Shown: positions 59,898 through 64,000 of the stretch, one piece after another
Layout of the letters: every line of letters starts with the position of its first letter
Position numbering within the stretch: the first letter of the stretch is position 1
Assembly (NCBI GenBank): GCA_021324795.1
Contig: JAJPIK010000044.1
Location: 23,294 to 87,293, forward strand
Length of the DNA: 64,000 nucleotides
Origin: Chloroflexota bacterium
GTDB taxonomy: Bacteria; Chloroflexota; UBA6077; FW602-bin22; CADDYW01
Reading direction: 5' to 3'
The notes under the pieces: model-generated
Told to the model about the DNA's origin: nothing
Databases searched by the model: none
The model's input: only the letters and a program-made list of their open reading frames with translations
Translations under genes and position numbers: made by a program

Positions 59898-60808
59898 CAG
59901 TCGCCTCCTATTCGGGCGGTAAGCCCGAAGGCTTTGCCCCTCTTCTGATCATCGCGAAATCGCAGGCGGAAGCGGTATCCTTGGGATCCGGGCAGCGGTG
60001 AGACACCGCTGAAAACGGCCGCTGCAACGGGGGCGCTCAGCGGCTGTGACCAGATCCAGTAATCAAAACCCCACTTGGCTGGCGCGGTTGCCGGGCGGAA
60101 ACGCTGGAGGCCAATCAAGCAAAGGAGTTCGACGGCTGGATTCGCTATTGTCTCCATTTCTTGCGTATCGAGCGAGAAGCCCGTGTCGAGCGCGTGGGCG
60201 AACCTCCTGGCGTCGAAATAGAACGGCTCAACCTTCTCCTTACCATCAGAGTCGGACGTCCAGTACTCTTTCGGCTTGCGCAGCACGCAGCCGTAATCCA
60301 AAAGGGTCGTCAGATCGCTAATTCCGGAAAGGGCGTCCTGCGCAGCCCGAGCGATCTTGTGAAGCTCCTGGCGACCGGCCCAGGTCTTTGGGGCAACCTC
60401 ATCATCTGTCTGCCACCAATCGAGGAGCAGGTCAAACGGCGCTCCGATCCGAATCACCCCTGCACGTGCCTGTTCGCCAAGTTCTTGTCTTCGCTTCTCC
60501 TTGTCCTCTGGAAGCTTTAATCCCTTCCTTCTGAGCTCCTTACCCTCCTTTTCAAGCCGGACTCGCTCGTCGTACTCCTCCTCACTCAAGCCGGAGATTT
60601 CACTCTCAGCCAGAGTCTTGACCAGACAACCCAAGGCATTGTCATCATATCGACCCGGAATGGCGACCCTGAATTGCCGTCCGTCGAACCATCCTTCCGC
60701 CCCGGGCCACTTCCGATTGGCTAGCTCAAACACTCCACAACAGGCGATAACCTGGCCAGGGTTAGCCATGTCGACCGTTACCGCGAAGCTGGACAGCACA
60801 TGGCTCAT
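59894..60808 (-). CDS. csb3: Type I-G CRISPR protein Csb3 (Cas8-like subunit)
   Basis: The protein has 304 residues beginning MSHVLSSFAVTVDMANPGQV followed by IACCGVFELANRKWPGAEGWF, the characteristic start of Csb3/Cas8u2. The middle is charged and probably helical (LEKEGKELRRKGLKLPEDKE). The end PLPGSQGYRFRLRFRDDQKR is beta-rich. It is the probable large/PAM-sensing subunit. The ATG 60808 overlaps the cas3 stop (ATGA) and is clearly the true start; an extended frame to 61036 is antisense-like text inside cas3. Confidence 0.88.
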   Translation of the reverse strand: MSHVLSSFAVTVDMANPGQVIACCGVFELANRKWPGAEGWFDGRQFRVAIPGRYDDNALGCLVKTLAESEISGLSEEEYDERVRLEKEGKELRRKGLKLPEDKEKRRQELGEQARAGVIRIGAPFDLLLDWWQTDDEVAPKTWAGRQELHKIARAAQDALSGISDLTTLLDYGCVLRKPKEYWTSDSDGKEKVEPFYFDARRFAHALDTGFSLDTQEMETIANPAVELLCLIGLQRFRPATAPAKWGFDYWIWSQPLSAPVAAAVFSGVSPLPGSQGYRFRLRFRDDQKRGKAFGLTARIGGDW

Positions 60809-63558
60809 GTCTCCGTCTCCACCCGTTGGGACACCTCGACCGGCCAGTGGGCGTCCGGCTTCGAGGCGGCGATATCGGCACAACGCACCAGCGCCTCGAG
60901 CCAGGCGAGGCCCCACCGGCCGAAGCGCCGTTGAAGCCGCCCGAACCGCTGCATCGCTTCCACGCCCGCCGCCTCGTTCTCGGATGTAGTACGGGTATTG
61001 TCGCATGCATTGCGCTCGAAATGAGGACGAGCCCAACCGTGGTGGGCAGCGATCAGATGCAAGATGAGCTCGGACTCTGGATGCTTCCGCAGCTCCTCCT
61101 CGGCCGATGCTTCAAGCAGGGAGCCAAACTCGTGTCGGTAGCCGCCGAGGACCCGCCCGTCTCGGTATTTCGTGGACTTTGCCAGAGGCTCGCCTGAATC
61201 ATGATTTTGGGCATACCATTGCCAGATGTGCCTGGCCTTTCCTCGATCGTGTCTCTCCGCTGCCTTGACCAGCGCCTCTTTCAGTTCCTCTTGGAGGTCA
61301 AGTGACTGGGCGATGCGCTGCACTTGGTCCACGGTCTGCCGCGTATGGGCAGCCAGGGTCTGGTTTGTCTTGACCGACTGGGCGTCATCGATGGCTGACT
61401 GGCGTGCTTGGGTCAGGGCAAGGAGGTAAGAACCATATTCTCGGTCTTCGGCACCTTCTGGGGACGGTTGGAGGATGACCCGGTCCCTTTCGGTCAGATC
61501 GCGGGGAAGTGACTTCGCATACTCTCCGTTCATCAGTCGTTGGAATTGCTCACCATCGGCGTCGCGAATCAACAACCACCGCTCGCGGCGCGCCCCCCCC
61601 TCGGCGCTATTGGCGGCTTCCGCCACGTCGCGGGCTTCTTCAAGGGCACTGGCGTCGAGTATGCCTTCCGCACTCAAGCCGCCCGCCTCGACCGGCAAGA
61701 CCAGGGTCCGGTAGGCGAGGTTGAAGTCCGGCTCCAAGATGTGCGACAGAAACTGCGCTTCCGCTTCGCCACGTTCGTTCAGAAGCACGACAGGGAAGTC
61801 GCAATCCTGGCCCCCCACACGTTTTTTTGCAAGCAAGGCATCTAGTATCTTCCTCACACGGTCGGTCCGGTCGCGCAGACACTCCCGCGGCTCGATGCGG
61901 CAGGCATCGAACCAATGCGAGAGCGTCTCGGCATCAACGTCGGCCTTCGCGAGCCGCGTCACCTCCTTGCGCCAGATGACATAGGTCTCCGGCGGATCCC
62001 TGGTCAGGCCGTGCAGATAATCGGCCACGTTGGGCCGTCCGAGCATTGGCTTGTTGACGGACGTGAGTGACCACCAATCCAGAAGCACATCGGTCAACGG
62101 CAACGTCCGCGGCCGCGGTGCGAAAGCCTTCTCGATACACTCCGCGTCAAGACCGTCCAGGAGCGCCCGTAGGTTTCGGGGGCTGACGTCGATTGGCCCG
62201 TCGAGACGACTCTTCCAGTCATGCAGAATAGCGTGGGTGGCTCGGATTGCTTCCTCCACGTTGTTAGATTGGCTGTTCTTCGTGCCTGTTTCTCCGACTT
62301 GCACCACCACGTCCACCCGGGCCTTGCGTCCTCTTCCGCCCCTCCGGTTGACCCGTCCGAGCCGCTGGATCAGCGAGTCCAGAGATGTCAGATCGCAGAC
62401 CATATGGTCAGCGTCCAGGTCGATGCCAACTTCCCCCGCCGAGGTGCTGACCAGGTACACAGTTCGGTCGAAATGGGCGTCAGGATCAAGAAATGCCCGA
62501 TAGACCGGATTTGTCTGAACTAACCGGTCTCGCTCGTGCCCGCGCATGGTACCGGTGAGGAGTGCGATACGCTCCTTGGCCCCGTCGCCCAACGCTATGC
62601 TAAGCTGTGCCACCACTTGCTGGGCCTGCTCCGGTAAGCGGACGTAGATCAGCACTTTTGCTTGGTCGTCATCGTGGGCCTTGCTTAGTTCTACTAGCTT
62701 GCTCAGTTTCTGCTTAGCGACCTCCGCGCGCTTCGCGTCGTGGCCTGCCTTGATCTCGTGAAGATACAGGTGCTTGGTCGCGTCCAGCCGCTCCCGGACC
62801 ACGTCGTCTCGCTCGTCTTGAGGTTCGAGGGTGAGAACTGGGCCTTTGCCGCTACGCGAAGTGGCGGAAAGCTCCATCACCTGCACTGGCCTTGGCTCCT
62901 CGTCTTGCCGCTGGACTGCTGCCAGCTCGTGCAGCAAGTCACTGAACGCGGGTTCCAGGTGGGCCTCATCATGAACGATCAAGGAATCCTGCCCTACCAG
63001 ACCGGCGTGCTGCGCGCGCCAATATCTTCCATCGCCGTACCCACTGAAAAGTAGCTTGCTACCGATCATATCGATGGTTCCGATGATGATCGCCGGCCTT
63101 GCCGGATCGGCCTTCCATTCGTTGTTGTCTGCGAGCTCACCGCGGAGAGTGCTCACCGCCAAGAGCAGTGCTTCGTCTTCGGTTGTTGCTAGGCTTCGGA
63201 GCACTTCCGCGAGCGCTTGCAGGGTAACTGCATGTTTAGACCAGCCTGGATCGTGTGGGGCTTGCAGCCGCTGGCGAATCCGCTGCACTACGTTCGTCGC
63301 CTGATCGACGACGGTCCGGCGATTAACCACGTAGATCAGGCGACGTGGAAGACTGACTGCCCCTTGTTGGGATTGTGAAGCTAGGGCGATCGTCCAAATG
63401 GGAATCACCGAGGTTTTCCCCAATCCGGTCGGCAGGTCGCAGACGCGGGGGATCTCGCCCCGCTGTAACTGGTCGAACAGTCGGCACTGCCAGCCCAGCG
63501 CCTGATGGTCGGTCAGGGCGACAAAGGAAGCCCCAAACTGGATGTCGGAAGCGGACAT
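60805..63558 (-). CDS. cas3: CRISPR helicase-nuclease Cas3 with C-terminal HD domain (type I-G)
   Basis: The protein has 917 residues. The SF2 helicase has Walker A CDLPTGLGKTS (about 40-50), DEAH box IVHDEAHLEP (about 194-203), and the later TSAGEVGIDLDADHMVCDL and QRLGRVNRRG motifs. The HD nuclease lies at the C-terminus, with ERHDRGKARHIW (HD at about 770) and LIAAHHGW, rather than at the N-terminus as in most Cas3; this order is typical of type I-G. It degrades the target strand after Cascade binding. It is the first gene of the cas3-csb3-csb1-csb2 operon. GGAGTGAAGAG lies before the ATG. Confidence 0.93.
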   Translation of the reverse strand: MSASDIQFGASFVALTDHQALGWQCRLFDQLQRGEIPRVCDLPTGLGKTSVIPIWTIALASQSQQGAVSLPRRLIYVVNRRTVVDQATNVVQRIRQRLQAPHDPGWSKHAVTLQALAEVLRSLATTEDEALLLAVSTLRGELADNNEWKADPARPAIIIGTIDMIGSKLLFSGYGDGRYWRAQHAGLVGQDSLIVHDEAHLEPAFSDLLHELAAVQRQDEEPRPVQVMELSATSRSGKGPVLTLEPQDERDDVVRERLDATKHLYLHEIKAGHDAKRAEVAKQKLSKLVELSKAHDDDQAKVLIYVRLPEQAQQVVAQLSIALGDGAKERIALLTGTMRGHERDRLVQTNPVYRAFLDPDAHFDRTVYLVSTSAGEVGIDLDADHMVCDLTSLDSLIQRLGRVNRRGGRGRKARVDVVVQVGETGTKNSQSNNVEEAIRATHAILHDWKSRLDGPIDVSPRNLRALLDGLDAECIEKAFAPRPRTLPLTDVLLDWWSLTSVNKPMLGRPNVADYLHGLTRDPPETYVIWRKEVTRLAKADVDAETLSHWFDACRIEPRECLRDRTDRVRKILDALLAKKRVGGQDCDFPVVLLNERGEAEAQFLSHILEPDFNLAYRTLVLPVEAGGLSAEGILDASALEEARDVAEAANSAEGGARRERWLLIRDADGEQFQRLMNGEYAKSLPRDLTERDRVILQPSPEGAEDREYGSYLLALTQARQSAIDDAQSVKTNQTLAAHTRQTVDQVQRIAQSLDLQEELKEALVKAAERHDRGKARHIWQWYAQNHDSGEPLAKSTKYRDGRVLGGYRHEFGSLLEASAEEELRKHPESELILHLIAAHHGWARPHFERNACDNTRTTSENEAAGVEAMQRFGRLQRRFGRWGLAWLEALVRCADIAASKPDAHWPVEVSQRVETET

Positions 63559-63919
63559 CGGTACTCTTCACTCCGGCGCGATATTCTTCCTCTTAGTTTC
63601 GGTCGGAGAACGCATTGCATGTGCAACCAATAGGAGATCCCGCAAATAGATTGGTCACTTGCTTCCCGTCCGTCTCGCGGTCCTGTCGAGACCAATCACC
63701 GCCGCGCTGCGTTCTTCTGGTCATCCCAAGCGTCATATGCTCGGGATGACGACGCGTGCGATCACCTTATCCCAAGCCAGGGCGAGTTCGTCTGCCGACC
63801 ACTATATAGCAAACTGCGGAACTCACGTCAAGCTCATGGACGGTAGTACGAATATTTGTCTGATGAGCGCTCCTGCTGCCCTCGGCGGCGCGTGGAAGCA
63901 TCACATAGCTGGCCGGTAG
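63559..63919. other. Region upstream of cas3
   Basis: These 361 bases hold the expected cas operon promoter on the minus strand, but no clear hexamers stand out. There is no convincing gene; a plus-strand open frame (63659-63919) lacks a ribosome-binding site and any familiar motif. Confidence 0.35.
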
Positions 63920-64000
63920 TCAGGCTGCCGTTGGTTGAGGTTCACGGCGTCGGTGCCAGTAGGCATCCCAGTCGCCGTTGAGGTGGAGGATGCGCAGCGC
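63920..64000 (-). CDS. C-terminal end of a transposase-like gene, cut by the window edge
   Basis: The minus strand reads ALRILHLNGDWDAYWHRRRE then PQPTAA and a stop at 63920-63922. The LxxLHxNGDWDxYW tail resembles the C-termini of ISKra4-type and related transposases, though 26 residues cannot prove the family. If correct, an insertion sequence flanks the cas operon where adaptation genes might otherwise lie. Confidence 0.4.
   Translation of the reverse strand, partial: ALRILHLNGDWDAYWHRRREPQPTAA

Noticed and set aside
60809..61036. Extended start for csb3
   Set aside because: The extra 76 residues lie inside cas3 in another frame; ATG 60808 gives the conserved N-terminus and an ATGA overlap.
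1..64000. tRNA, rRNA or tmRNA genes
   Set aside because: No cloverleaf-like or rRNA-like sequence was seen in any intergenic region; only the T-box and SAM-I leader RNAs were recognised.

Overview
This 64 kb window looks like the chromosome of a Chloroflexota bacterium, most likely of the Thermomicrobia type. The base composition is GC-rich (about 60% by eye). Genes are tightly packed with many ATGA/GTGA stop-start overlaps and frequent GTG/TTG starts. Characteristic contents are MutS2, a flotillin/NfeD pair, secreted Asp-box and subtilisin-like proteins ending in a (F/Y)xPhh-type tail, and a threonine synthase-NIL-MoaD cluster. The lineage is an inference from gene content; no rRNA or tRNA gene is present to settle it.

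Layout. 1-9.0 kb: the end of an unknown membrane protein, a membrane protein with a degenerate GGDEF-like domain, mutL, a triple-BON protein, ilvD with an HD-domain protein, a REC-GAF-GGDEF regulator and a cation antiporter. 9.0-17.4 kb: mutS2, a BrkB-like membrane protein, a polyamine operon (speE plus an ornithine decarboxylase-type enzyme), a GlcF-like Fe-S protein and a universal-stress/ParB-like fusion. 17.4-22 kb: a rhodanese whose two active-site-loop cysteines are replaced by in-frame UGA codons, a VOC protein, an ECF41/SigJ-like sigma factor and an FtsH-like protease. 22-28 kb: small membrane proteins, an ACT-domain protein, a minus-strand operon (thrC-like, NIL, MoaD-like) behind a long RNA leader, a cyclase and parB with two parS-like sites. 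28-37 kb: secreted subtilase and Asp-box proteins and a sugar-acid type catabolic cluster (HpcH aldolase, LDH2, RraA). 37-44 kb: a carbohydrate ABC transporter locus with two permease pairs, one Tat-type lipoprotein binding protein and an LPKTG surface protein, but no ATPase gene. 44-55 kb: clpB, nfeD/flotillin, a receiver protein, a DHDPS-family enzyme, a mogA-M2 peptidase-Nudix-eIF2B-like-cinA run, then the broken start of an exonuclease/endonuclease/phosphatase gene. 55.2-64 kb: a type I-G (formerly I-U) CRISPR island with an array of 12 repeats, a decayed second array, csb2, csb1, csb3 and cas3, then the end of a transposase-like gene.

The most interesting parts are regulatory and translational. 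The thrC-NIL-MoaD operon has, in order on the minus strand, a TTGACA/TACAGT promoter with a palindrome between its two boxes, a SAM-I riboswitch with a terminator, and a complete T-box whose specifier reads AUG (methionine), not threonine. Methionine-pathway control of a 'threonine synthase' next to a GG-ending sulfur-carrier-like protein and a NIL-domain protein suggests that this PLP enzyme makes homocysteine from O-phosphohomoserine using protein-bound sulfur. Separately, the rhodanese at 17461-17808 is intact apart from two UGA codons exactly where the Y-C-x-C-P cysteines should be, and a small GC hairpin lies at bacterial-SECIS distance. It is a strong candidate for a two-selenocysteine protein.

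The CRISPR locus appears to be interference-only within the window: no cas1, cas2 or cas4 is seen. Its trailer end lies directly in the remains of a broken housekeeping gene, which marks the probable left edge of an imported island.
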